NCBI RefSeq assembly: GCF_003121295.1
Contig: NZ_PHNC01000013.1
Coordinates: 1-64,000 of the forward strand
Direction: 5' to 3'
DNA length: 64,000 bases
Source: Streptomyces orinoci
Lineage (GTDB): Bacteria > Actinomycetota > Actinomycetes > Streptomycetales > Streptomycetaceae
Shown here: positions 9,041 through 17,620 of the stretch, piece by piece
Position numbering within the stretch: position 1 is the stretch's first letter
Layout of the letters: each line of letters opens with the position of its first letter
Notes under the pieces: generated by a model
The model's database searches: none
What the model was told of the DNA's origin: nothing
Seen by the model: only the letters and a program-made list of their open reading frames with translations
Program-made: the position numbers and the translations under genes

Positions 9041-10235
9041 ACATATCCCAGGTGACCGGGAGGCTCTTCACCCCGTAGATGTCCGCGGTCTCCGGGCGCA
9101 GCGCTACTTCTTCGGCCGGGACGGCCAGCCGCAGCGTGGGGAAGCGGTCGAGCAGCGCGCGGAGCGCCACTCGCATCTCCACGCGGGCCAGTTGCTGGCC
9201 CAGGCACAGGTGGACGCCGTGCCCGAAGGCCAGGTGCCCGCCGTCCTGCCTGCGGAGGTCGAGCACATGGGGATCGGCGAAGCGCTCGGGGTCGCGGTTG
9301 GCGGTGTTGTAGGAGAGCACCACCGTCGTGCCCGCCTTGATGGTCTGGCCGCCCAGCTCGACGTCCTCCAGCGCCGTCCGCATAAACGTCTTGGCGACGC
9401 TCAGATACCGCAGCAGCTCCTCCACGGCCCGGTCGGTGAGGGCGGGATCGGCACGCAGCGCGGCCAGTTGTGCCGGGTTGCGCAGCAGGGCGAAGGTACC
9501 CAGCGCGAGCGTGTTCGCGGTGGTGTCGAGCCCGGCCACCAGGAGGATCAGGCTGACCCCCTGCAGCTCCTCGTCGGTCAGATCGCTGTCCATGAGGTCG
9601 CTGAGCAGATCGTCGGTGGGGTTGGCGCGCTTGGCGGCCACCAGTTCCGCGAGGTAGCGCTGGGTGGCGGTGTAGGCCGCTATCAGCTCTTCATCGCTTG
9701 TCTCCCCGCCGAGGAAGGAGTCGATCTGCTCCTGGAAGGAGCCCCGGTCCTCGTACGGCACCCCGAGCAGCTCGCAGATGACGATGGTGGGAATGGGCTT
9801 GGCGAAGGCGGTGACCAGGTCCGCCGGCGGTCCGTCCTTCGCCATGGCGTCCAGGCAGTCGGCGGTGACCTGCTCGATGCGCTCGGTGAGCAGCCGCATG
9901 CGCCGTCCGGTGAACTTGCTCACCAGCGGTTTCCGGTAACGGCCGTGCTGTGGCTCGTCCATGAGCAGGAATTCGCCCGGCGGCGCCGGAGGAACCTCGA
10001 AGTCGCCCACATTCAGGAGTTCCTTGCGCGAGCTGAATCGCGAGTCGGCCAGGACCGACCTGACGAGGTCATAGCCGGTGATCAGCCAGCCGGGCTTTCC
10101 GCCGGGGTGGGTGTAGCGGCTGATGGGACCGTGCCGGCGGGCGTCGATCAGCTCGGCCGGCGGGTCGAAGGGGCAGCCGGGCTGACGCGTCGTCGGCAGC
10201 GTCTGGACGGTGTGGAGGGACTCACCCATGGTCAT
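9039..10235 (-). CDS. Cytochrome P450
   Basis: This 398-residue soluble P450 has the I-helix oxygen-activation motif AGLDTT, the EELLR of the K-helix ExxR, and the haem-binding loop FGHGVHLCLG with the cysteine thiolate ligand. Length and motifs fit the bacterial class I enzymes (CYP105/107-like style). There is no ferredoxin next to it, so it must use redox partners from elsewhere, possibly those at 21695-23261. The upstream region contains a perfect palindrome. Substrate is unknown. Confidence 0.93.
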   Translation of the reverse strand: MTMGESLHTVQTLPTTRQPGCPFDPPAELIDARRHGPISRYTHPGGKPGWLITGYDLVRSVLADSRFSSRKELLNVGDFEVPPAPPGEFLLMDEPQHGRYRKPLVSKFTGRRMRLLTERIEQVTADCLDAMAKDGPPADLVTAFAKPIPTIVICELLGVPYEDRGSFQEQIDSFLGGETSDEELIAAYTATQRYLAELVAAKRANPTDDLLSDLMDSDLTDEELQGVSLILLVAGLDTTANTLALGTFALLRNPAQLAALRADPALTDRAVEELLRYLSVAKTFMRTALEDVELGGQTIKAGTTVVLSYNTANRDPERFADPHVLDLRRQDGGHLAFGHGVHLCLGQQLARVEMRVALRALLDRFPTLRLAVPAEEVALRPETADIYGVKSLPVTWDM

Positions 10236-10365
10236 TCCTTGTCTCGCGATAGTGCGCGTTTTGCGATGACGGAAAGCTACGTTGCATTCAGCGAATGGTC
10301 AACCCATCAGTAAGGCTTAACGCAGGTGAGCCACGGTAACTTGATGCAATGACAGTGGAATCGAA

Positions 10366-10382
10366 TGCAACGCGTCGTTGCA
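10366..10382. promoter_or_regulatory. Perfect 17-bp palindrome upstream of P450
   Basis: TGCAACG-CGT-CGTTGCA is a perfect 7-3-7 inverted repeat about 130 bases before the P450 start. TTGCA or TGCAA also occurs at 10282-10286 and 10345-10349. The pattern looks like an operator for a dimeric repressor controlling the P450. The stretch contains no gene. Confidence 0.45.
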
Positions 10383-10424
10383 ATGAATGTCGCCGAAGGC
10401 AATGCCCGGGCGGCCCGCCGGGCC

Positions 10425-11465
10425 TCAGACGGTCAGCACCGCCACGCCCGTGACGCGGTCGGCCGCCAGGTCGGCCAGGGCGTGGTCCGCCTCCTCCATC
10501 GGGTACGGACACACCTGGACCACCGGGCGGAACCGGGACACCTCGGCCAGGTAACCGCGGCCGTCGGCACGGGTGTTGGATGTCACGCTGCGCAGGTTCC
10601 TTTCCTGGAAGAGGTGTTGCGCATACGACAGCGAGGGAATGTCGGTGAGGTGGATCCCGGCCACCGACAGCGTGCCGCCGCGGTCGAGTGCCGCCAGCGC
10701 GACCGGCACCAGGTCGCCCACCGGTGCGAAGAGGATCGCCGCGTCGAGCGGCTCGGAAGGTGCGTCATAGGCGCCGCGGGCCGATGCGGCGCCGAGTTCC
10801 AGGGCCAGTTGACGGGCGGCCGCGGAGCGGGTCAGGACATGGACGGTGGCGCCCCGGAAGATGGCCAGTTGCGCGGTCAGATGCGCCGAGGCGCCGAAAC
10901 CGTAGATGCCGAGCCTGCCGCCGGGCGGCAACTCGGCACGTTCCAGGGCCCGGTAGCCGATGATGCCCGCACACAGCAGCGGTGCCAGTTCCGCGTCCGT
11001 GGGGCCCTCCGGCAGGCGGTAGACGTAGCGGGCGTCCACCACCGTGTGCGCGGCATAGCCGCCGTGGATGTCCCAGCCGGTGTAGCGGGACCGGGGGCAC
11101 AGGTTCTCGCGGCCCGAGCGGCAGTAGCGGCACGCCTCACAGGTGCCGGCCAGCCAGGCGGCTCCGACCCGGTCCCCCGGGGCGAACCCTCCGGCGGCGG
11201 GCCCGGCCGCCCGTACCCGGCCCACGATCTCGTGTCCGGGGGTGCAGTGCGGCACCCGCGGTGGCAGGTCGCCCTCGGCGAGGTGCAGGTCGGTACGGCA
11301 CACCCCGCACGCGGCCACCTCCACCAGCAGGTCCATGGGCCCCACCGGTGGCAGGGGACGCCGCACTCGGCGCAGTGGCCGGGCGGCGATGGGCGCGGGA
11401 TGGTCCACGACCCAGGCCATGGTGACGGTGGGCAGCGACCCGGTCCCGGGAGCGCCGGTGCTCAT
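10425..11465 (-). CDS. Zinc-binding alcohol dehydrogenase (AdhA-like MDR)
   Basis: This 346-residue medium-chain dehydrogenase has the catalytic zinc site [10 protein letters not shown] and PGHEIVGRV, the four-cysteine structural zinc lobe [15 protein letters not shown], and a nucleotide-binding [10 protein letters not shown] motif. The start ATG has GGTGGAG very close upstream. Upstream in-frame sequence looks non-coding. It would oxidise an alcohol or reduce an aldehyde with NAD(P)H. It lies upstream of the P450 on the same strand but 189 bases away, with a palindrome between, so a shared transcript is uncertain. Confidence 0.88.
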   Translation of the reverse strand: MSTGAPGTGSLPTVTMAWVVDHPAPIAARPLRRVRRPLPPVGPMDLLVEVAACGVCRTDLHLAEGDLPPRVPHCTPGHEIVGRVRAAGPAAGGFAPGDRVGAAWLAGTCEACRYCRSGRENLCPRSRYTGWDIHGGYAAHTVVDARYVYRLPEGPTDAELAPLLCAGIIGYRALERAELPPGGRLGIYGFGASAHLTAQLAIFRGATVHVLTRSAAARQLALELGAASARGAYDAPSEPLDAAILFAPVGDLVPVALAALDRGGTLSVAGIHLTDIPSLSYAQHLFQERNLRSVTSNTRADGRGYLAEVSRFRPVVQVCPYPMEEADHALADLAADRVTGVAVLTV

Positions 11466-11703
11466 ATCTCCACCGTGCGCCCGTGATGTCAGGGGCGGCA
11501 AGGTCCGTGCCGGTCCGGCTGCCCCGGGGCCGCGGATGGGGTGACCGTACGGGCGTTGCGGCGCCGCCGGGCACCAGCGCGCGACCCGCACCAGTGCGCC
11601 GCCCGCCCCGTGCTCACACCCGCTCGCAGCTGCGTCTGACTTGCAACTACGAAATCCCCGCGCCTACCGTGTGCCATTGTTTACGCACGAGGAAGGGGCC
11701 TCG

Positions 11704-12843
11704 ATGGTCGCCACTGTCACCGCCAGCCAGGAGATACGTCCCTCCGGCTGGCGGCGGATATCGGGAGCGATGACCGGTGCCGAGTGGCGCCGTATGGGCG
11801 GGATGGCCGCCTTCATTCTGGCCCTGCACCTCGTGGGCTGGTTCACCCTGGTGGCGATCGTGGCGCCGCACCACTACAGCCTGGGCACCAAGTCCTTCGG
11901 CATCGGCATCGGCGTCACCGCCTACACCCTCGGCATGCGGCACGCCTTTGACGCCGACCACATCGCGGCCATCGACAACACCACCCGCAAGCTGATGCAC
12001 GAGGGCAAGCGTCCGCTGTCGGTGGGCTTCTGGTTCTCCCTGGGCCACTCCAGTGTCGTCTTCGCGCTGTCGCTGCTGCTCTCGCTGGGGATCAAGGCCC
12101 TGGCCGGGCCCGTCAAGGACGACAACTCCCGGCTCCACCAGATCACCGGCTGGATCGGCACCACCGTTTCCGGTGCCTTCCTGTATCTGATCGCCATCTT
12201 CAACCTGGTGATCCTGGCCGGGATCTGGAAGGTCTTCCGGCAGATGCGGGCCGGTCACTTCGACGAGGACGCGCTGGAGGAGCAGCTCAACAACCGGGGG
12301 CTGATGAACCGGCTGCTGGGCCGGGTGATGAAGTCGATCACCAAGCCATGGCAGATGTACCCGCTGGGCCTGCTCTTCGGCCTCGGCTTCGACACCGCCA
12401 CCGAGGTCGCCCTGCTCGTCCTGGCCGGCTCGGGTGCCGCCTCCGGTCTGCCCTGGTACGCGATTCTCTGCCTGCCGGTGCTGTTCGCGGCCGGGATGTC
12501 GCTGCTGGACACCATCGACGGGTCCTTTATGAACTTCGCCTATGGCTGGGCCTTCTCCAAGCCGGTGCGCAAGGTCTACTACAACCTCACCATCACCGCC
12601 CTGTCGGTGGCCGTGGCGCTGATCATCGGCACCGTGGAGCTGCTGGGCCTGCTCGCCGACAAGCTCCACCTCCATGGGGCGTTCTGGGACTGGATCGGCG
12701 GGCTCGACCTCAATGTCGTCGGCTTTGTGATCGTCGGGCTGTTCTTCGCCACCTGGGTCATCGCGCTGGTGACCTGGAAGGTGGCCCGTATCGAGGAGAA
12801 GTGGTCGGCGAACGTCCAGCCGGGTGCGGCGTCCGGGGACTGA
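11704..12843 (+). CDS. Nickel/cobalt permease, HoxN/NixA family
   Basis: This 379-residue membrane protein has the NiCoT signature HAFDADHIAAIDNTTR in helix II, followed by LGHSSVVF and the conserved LGFDTATEVALL. About eight helices are visible. The ATG at 11704 has AAGGGG upstream; 21 earlier in-frame codons are probably leader. It imports Ni2+ or Co2+. A nickel supply fits the hydrogenase at the window start, though the two are 9 kb apart. The upstream TTGCAA at 11641 may be part of a nickel-responsive operator, but the second half is not clear. Confidence 0.9.
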   Translation: MVATVTASQEIRPSGWRRISGAMTGAEWRRMGGMAAFILALHLVGWFTLVAIVAPHHYSLGTKSFGIGIGVTAYTLGMRHAFDADHIAAIDNTTRKLMHEGKRPLSVGFWFSLGHSSVVFALSLLLSLGIKALAGPVKDDNSRLHQITGWIGTTVSGAFLYLIAIFNLVILAGIWKVFRQMRAGHFDEDALEEQLNNRGLMNRLLGRVMKSITKPWQMYPLGLLFGLGFDTATEVALLVLAGSGAASGLPWYAILCLPVLFAAGMSLLDTIDGSFMNFAYGWAFSKPVRKVYYNLTITALSVAVALIIGTVELLGLLADKLHLHGAFWDWIGGLDLNVVGFVIVGLFFATWVIALVTWKVARIEEKWSANVQPGAASGD

Positions 12844-12878
12844 CGGTTCCCCCGGCCCGCCCGCCGCGCGGCCGGTTC

Positions 12879-14000
12879 TCAAAGCCGCGGCACCCGCCGC
12901 CGTGCCACCCGCATGATGTCCTCGGGCGTGACCGTGCCGGCCAGCCGGCCGTCCTCGTCCAGGGCCAGGATCAGCAGCCGGCCCGCCACGGCCGTTCGTT
13001 GCAGGACGTCCACCAGCAGGTCGTCCGGGGCGGCCAGGGCGCACTGCTCCAGCGGTACGGCCAGCTCGCGAACGCGTACCGAGGCCCGGCGGGCGGCCGG
13101 GACCAGCAGCAGCCGGTTCTGTTCGACGACCCCGCTGGGGCGGCCCTCGAAGTCCAGCAGGGCGATCACCGGCTGCCCGGTCCGGGCGGGCACCGTGTCC
13201 AGGAAGTCCGCCACCGAGTGCCAGTCGGGTGCCGTCGGCGGCGGTACCGTCATCGCCTCGGCCACCCGCACCCCGGCCAGCGCCGCCAGCACCTCGGCCT
13301 GGCGCATCTCGGCCGTGGCGGAGACCGCGAGGAAGCCGCCGACCAGCATCAGCCACAGGCCCGAGCCCACGCCATGGACGGTCTGGTACCAGCCCAGGAG
13401 CATCAGCAGCAGCCCGGCGGCCTGTCCGCAGCGGCCGGCCGCCCGCTGGGCGCGGGTGCGGTCGCCGCCGCGCCACCAGATCAGCGACTGCAGGATCCGT
13501 CCGCCGTCCAGCGGGGCGGCCGGCAGCAGGTTGAACACCGCAAGCAGCACATTGGCCCCGCCGGCCCAGAGCAGCACCACGGCGGGCACCGCCCAGTGCA
13601 GCAGATGCCCGGTGGCGAAGCCGGCGGCGATGCCCAGTCCGCCCACGGCCAGGCTGGTCAGCGGTCCGGCCACCGCCACCAGGAACTGGGTGCGCGGGGC
13701 GGCGGCCTGGCCCAGCCGGGTCACCCCGCCCAGCCCCCAGACCGTGATGTCCATGACGGGGATCCCGGAGCGGCGGGCGGTGAGCGCGTGCGCCGCCTCG
13801 TGCAGCAGCAGACTCGCCGTCAGCAGCACCGCTCCCAGCAGCCCGGCCGTGGCATAGACCAGGGCGGACCGCCCCGGTACCGAGGCGGGCAGCGTCCCCC
13901 GGGCCAGGCCGGTGCCCAGGAAGAGGACCAGTACCGGAGCGCTCCAGTGGATCCGCAGCGGTATGCCGAAGAGCCTTCCCAGCGAGATGGAACCGCCCAT
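12879..14000 (-). CDS. M50 (site-2-protease-like) membrane metalloprotease with C-terminal CBS region
   Basis: This 373-residue protein has several membrane helices with the zinc motif HEAAH (HExxH) and the second site NLLPAAPLDGGRIL, which supplies the Asp ligand. The C-terminal ~140 residues after the last helix form a CBS-like region (VAEAMTVPPP, then LLILALDEDGRLAGTVTPEDIM). It would cleave substrates inside the membrane in response to a nucleotide or stress signal. The start ATG is chosen because the protein begins there with GGSISLGRLFGIPLRIHW, the usual family N-terminus. It is divergent from the PBP gene. Confidence 0.9.
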   Translation of the reverse strand: MGGSISLGRLFGIPLRIHWSAPVLVLFLGTGLARGTLPASVPGRSALVYATAGLLGAVLLTASLLLHEAAHALTARRSGIPVMDITVWGLGGVTRLGQAAAPRTQFLVAVAGPLTSLAVGGLGIAAGFATGHLLHWAVPAVVLLWAGGANVLLAVFNLLPAAPLDGGRILQSLIWWRGGDRTRAQRAAGRCGQAAGLLLMLLGWYQTVHGVGSGLWLMLVGGFLAVSATAEMRQAEVLAALAGVRVAEAMTVPPPTAPDWHSVADFLDTVPARTGQPVIALLDFEGRPSGVVEQNRLLLVPAARRASVRVRELAVPLEQCALAAPDDLLVDVLQRTAVAGRLLILALDEDGRLAGTVTPEDIMRVARRRVPRL

Positions 14001-14184
14001 GTGCTCTCGCCCCACTCCGCGCGGGCAGCGCCGGGACCCGGCCCTGCCGTCGGCCTTTCCGCTATCCATCATCCGCCCGTCGGCAAGGGCACAGCCGGTC
14101 GAAACTATCCCGTATCGGTATGCACCAAGCCGCCAGCCCAGACCGGGGCATTACCCACCGGAGGGCGTCCCATAGGGTCGAGCG

Positions 14185-16161
14185 GTGATCGAACGTCGAA
14201 AAGGGGCAGCTGCCCGGAAATTCTCGCTGCGTCCGGCCTACCCGCGCCCGGGGCGGTCGGGCTTCGCCCGATGGGTGCCGTCCTGGCGCCAGACGCTGGG
14301 CCTCTTCGGCTGCTGTGTCACGCTCGTCACCGGGGTGCTGGTGGTGATGTACATACGCACCGACATACCCGCCGACCTCAACTCCTTCGCCACCCAGCAG
14401 GACAACGTCTACTACTGGGCCGATGGCACCGAAATGGCCCGTACCGGCGAGGTCAACCGGCAGGACACCCCGCTGGCCCGGGTGCCGGAGCAGGTCCGCT
14501 GGGCCGCGCTGGCGGCGGAGAACGAGACCTTCTACTCGGACAGCGGCGTCTCGCCCAGCGGGATGATCCGGGCCCTCGGCAAAATGATCACAGGCGGCAG
14601 CACCCAGGGTGGTTCCACCATCACCCAGCAGTATGTGAAGAACGCCTACCTCAGCCAGCAGCAGACCATCTCCCGCAAGCTCAGCGAGATGTTCATCGCG
14701 ATCAAGCTGGACAACAGGCTCAGCAAGGACGAGATCCTGGAGCGCTATCTCAACACCAGCTGGTACGGCCGGGGCACCTATGGCATCCAGCGCGCCGCCC
14801 ACGCCTACTACGGCAAGGACGTCTCCCAGCTCAACGCCAGTGAGGGCGCGTTCCTCGCCGCGCTGCTCAAGGGCGCGGCCATGTACGACCCGGCGCTGGG
14901 CGCCAGGAACCACGAACGCGCCGTGGAGCGCTGGAAGTGGGTCCTGGACCGGATGGTGGCCAGTGGGAAGCTCTCCAAGGAGGAACGGGCCCGGTACACC
15001 CGCTTCCCCGAGCCCAAGGCACCGCCCCGGCCCACCGGGCTGACCGGCCAGACCGGTTATCTGGTGGAGACGGCCCGTGCCTATGTCAGCGCCCATTCCG
15101 AGGTCTCCCCCAAGGAGTTCGACCGTGGCGGCTACCAGATCCGCACCACCTTCGACCGGCGGCGGACCCAGGCCCTGACCAAGGCGGTGACCGCGGTACG
15201 GGCCGGACTCAAGCCCCAACAGCGGCCGGCCGACCGCGATATACGCATCGGCGCCGCCTCGGTGAGCACCGATGGCCGCATCCTGGCCCTCTACGGCGGT
15301 CCGGGCTATCTGGAGCAGGGCTTCAACGACGCCAACTCCTCGGTGGTGCCCGCCGGCAGCGCCTTCACGCCCTTTGTCTATGCCGCGGCCCTCAGCGAGG
15401 GCGTCCAGCGGGAACGTGACAAGCCCAGGACGCCGGTGACCCCGGCCACGCTCTACAACGGCGACGACCGGATCAGCGTGCTCACTCCGGAGGGGCCGTA
15501 CTGGGACCGCTCGGGGAAGATCGTCAAGGCGTCCAACGACGGCGGGAAGTCCTGGGGCAGGGTCACCCTGAAGCAGGCGGTGGCCCAGTCGGTCAACACC
15601 GCCATGATGCAGCTGGGCATGGATGTGGGCCTGGACAAGGTCGGCGAAGTGGGCGTACGGACCGGGCTGCTGGAGGACAGCCTGGGCGACAAGCTGCCCT
15701 CCTTCTCACTGGGGACGGCCACGCCCAGCGCGATCCGTATGGCCGACGCCTATGCCACCTTCGCGGCCGGGGGACGGCACACCGAGCCGTACTCGGTCGG
15801 CAGGCTCACCCGCAATGGGGCGGACATTCCGGTGGAACGGCCGCAGGCGAAGCGGGTGTTGTCCGCCCCGGTGGCGGGCGCGGTGGACGACGCCCTGCGG
15901 GAGGCGGTCAGCCGTGGTACGGCCGGCGCGGCCCGGGCCGCCGGTCCGGGGGCGGCCGGCAAGACGGGTACCGCCCAGGACAACACCTCGGCCTGGTTCG
16001 TGGGTTACCGTGACCGGCTCTCCACGGCCGTCTCGCTGGCCCGTATCGACCCCAGGAGCCAGGAGCTCCAGCCGCTGGACGGTCTGGGCGGCGCCCCCAA
16101 GGGCAAGGCGGGCAGCGACTTGCCCCTGGACATCTGGACCCGCTATATGACTGCGCGGTAA
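14185..16161 (+). CDS. Class A penicillin-binding protein with altered SxxK motif
   Basis: This 658-residue protein starts with GTG. A single membrane helix (about residues 45-65) is followed by a GT51 glycosyltransferase domain (ENETFYSDSG, GGSTITQQYVKN, LNTSWYGRG) and a transpeptidase domain. The glycosyltransferase would polymerise lipid II outside the membrane. In the transpeptidase part the SxN (SVN, Ser 469) and KTG (GKTGTAQ, Lys 593) motifs are intact. The active-site motif reads SAFT (Ser 392 to Thr 395) in place of SxxK, so the general-base lysine is absent. A single A-to-C change in a lysine codon would give this. Crosslinking activity may be lost or reduced. Confidence 0.92.
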   Translation: MIERRKGAAARKFSLRPAYPRPGRSGFARWVPSWRQTLGLFGCCVTLVTGVLVVMYIRTDIPADLNSFATQQDNVYYWADGTEMARTGEVNRQDTPLARVPEQVRWAALAAENETFYSDSGVSPSGMIRALGKMITGGSTQGGSTITQQYVKNAYLSQQQTISRKLSEMFIAIKLDNRLSKDEILERYLNTSWYGRGTYGIQRAAHAYYGKDVSQLNASEGAFLAALLKGAAMYDPALGARNHERAVERWKWVLDRMVASGKLSKEERARYTRFPEPKAPPRPTGLTGQTGYLVETARAYVSAHSEVSPKEFDRGGYQIRTTFDRRRTQALTKAVTAVRAGLKPQQRPADRDIRIGAASVSTDGRILALYGGPGYLEQGFNDANSSVVPAGSAFTPFVYAAALSEGVQRERDKPRTPVTPATLYNGDDRISVLTPEGPYWDRSGKIVKASNDGGKSWGRVTLKQAVAQSVNTAMMQLGMDVGLDKVGEVGVRTGLLEDSLGDKLPSFSLGTATPSAIRMADAYATFAAGGRHTEPYSVGRLTRNGADIPVERPQAKRVLSAPVAGAVDDALREAVSRGTAGAARAAGPGAAGKTGTAQDNTSAWFVGYRDRLSTAVSLARIDPRSQELQPLDGLGGAPKGKAGSDLPLDIWTRYMTAR

Positions 16162-16182
16162 GCGAACGCGCACAACGGCCGT

Positions 16183-16212
16183 ACGGCGCCGGGCATTTGT
16201 GCCCGGCGCCGT
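16183..16212. terminator. Bidirectional terminator hairpin
   Basis: ACGGCGCCGGGC and GCCCGGCGCCGT form a perfect 12-bp stem around a 6-base loop. It lies between the convergent PBP and deacetylase-like genes. It has no long T tract, as is common in streptomycetes. Confidence 0.7.
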
Positions 16213-16217
16213 CTGCG

Positions 16218-17462
16218 CTATTTCACCAGCTTCGCCCAGTCCGGGGACTGCGCCGGGTCCAGCTTGCGCAGCCGCTCCAGCACTTGGGGGTCCTGGGCGT
16301 CCAGCCAGTCGGCGAGCTGCTTGAAGGACACACAGCGCACCCCGTCCCGTTTGCACACCGACTTCACCACGTCCTCGACGGCCTTCATATAGATGCCGCC
16401 GTTCCAGTCCTCGAAGTGGTTGCCTATGAACAGCGGTGCCCGGCTGCCGTTGTAGACACGTTCAAAGCCGTTGAGATATCCGTCCCGGGTGAGTTTCCGC
16501 CACTGCGCGTACTTCGCGGGATCGCCCTTGGTGTTGTCACCGGACTGGTTGTAGAGGAAGTTGAAGTCCATGGACAGGACCTGCTTCTCGCTCTGCGGGT
16601 AAGGCAGCAGCTGCAGCGGGAAGTTCCAGATTCCCTTGATTTTCGAGGGCCAGAGCTGGAAGTCGCCGGGGGAACTGGCGTCATAGCGCCAGCCGAAGGA
16701 CTTCGCCGCGGTCAGCAGGTTCTTCTGGCCCTCCAGGCAGGGCGCCCGGCCGCCGGCCAGTTCCTTGGTGTAGTCGAAGGGCAGCGGCGGCAGGTCCTGG
16801 TAGCCGGTGTTGGTCTTCCAGTGCTCCACAAAGGAATAGGCCTGCTTTATCTCGCTGGTCCACTCGGCCGGGCTCCAGTCGCCGCCGCCCTTGCGTCCGC
16901 AGAAGTGGCCGTTGAAGTGCGTGCCTATCTCATCGCCGTCCAGCCAGGCGGCGCGGACCTGTTCCAGGGTGTCCCTGATGTGCTGGTCGGTGGCATAGGA
17001 GATCGCCGACTCACCCGGTTTGTGCTGCGGCGGCCGGTACATCTTCGCCTTGGACCTGGGCAGCAGATAGGTGCCGGTGAGGAAGAACGTCATCCTGGCG
17101 TTGTTCTCCTTGGCCACCTCGCGGAAGTGCGAGAAGAGGTGGTCGTCGCCCTCCAGGGCGCCGTCCCAGGAGAACACCACAAACTGCGGAGGCTTCTGTC
17201 CGGGTTTGAGCTTTTCCGGCTTGGGCTGGTGGGGCTGCGGCCCGGTGTCGGACATCGAACCATCGCCCAGCACCCGGACCTTGCCGTCCCAGGTCGCCGT
17301 GGGCGAAGGACCGGCCGTGGCGGTGGGCTTCCCGGCGGGCGCGGCGGTGGACGGGGCGGCGGCCTTCCGTCCCTCGTCCTTGCCGTCGCAGCCCGGCAGG
17401 CCGGCCATCAACGCGGCCACGGTGGCCAGAGCAGCCGCACCTCGCACGGTCCTCTTCGACAA
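16218..17462 (-). CDS. Polysaccharide-deacetylase-like lipoprotein
   Basis: I start at a TTG with AGGGGG seven bases upstream, which gives a clean lipoprotein signal peptide (about 25 residues, LPGC lipobox); a GTG six codons earlier (17480) is an alternative with no ribosome-binding site. After a Pro/Ala-rich linker the ~300-residue domain has FVVFSWDGAL in the place of the NodB TFDDG motif and GTHFNGHF in the place of HSxxH. It is probably a divergent deacetylase anchored on the outer face of the membrane. The metal site is only partly recognisable. Confidence 0.78.
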   Translation of the reverse strand: MSKRTVRGAAALATVAALMAGLPGCDGKDEGRKAAAPSTAAPAGKPTATAGPSPTATWDGKVRVLGDGSMSDTGPQPHQPKPEKLKPGQKPPQFVVFSWDGALEGDDHLFSHFREVAKENNARMTFFLTGTYLLPRSKAKMYRPPQHKPGESAISYATDQHIRDTLEQVRAAWLDGDEIGTHFNGHFCGRKGGGDWSPAEWTSEIKQAYSFVEHWKTNTGYQDLPPLPFDYTKELAGGRAPCLEGQKNLLTAAKSFGWRYDASSPGDFQLWPSKIKGIWNFPLQLLPYPQSEKQVLSMDFNFLYNQSGDNTKGDPAKYAQWRKLTRDGYLNGFERVYNGSRAPLFIGNHFEDWNGGIYMKAVEDVVKSVCKRDGVRCVSFKQLADWLDAQDPQVLERLRKLDPAQSPDWAKLVK

Positions 17463-17620
17463 CTTCGTACCCCCTGGCACCAAAGCACATATTCCGGCTC
17501 AAGTATCACAGGGCAGGTCAGGGCGTCCGCAGCCAGGTTCCGCGCGGGCCCGACTGCCGTGCGGGCCTTGGCGAGTTGGCGGGGGCCCCGCCCCGGAGAG
17601 GCGGGACGGGGCGGGATCGC

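Noticed and set aside
11625..11650. Complete Nur box before the nickel permease
   Set aside because: Only TTGCAA is clear; the second half-site is not at the known spacing.
11647..13476. A 609-codon minus-strand frame opposite the nickel permease
   Set aside because: It overlaps strongly supported permease and protease genes; composition is low complexity.
12348..14843. An 831-codon plus-strand frame across the nickel permease, protease and PBP genes
   Set aside because: It crosses three recognised genes on both strands and shows only low-complexity residues.
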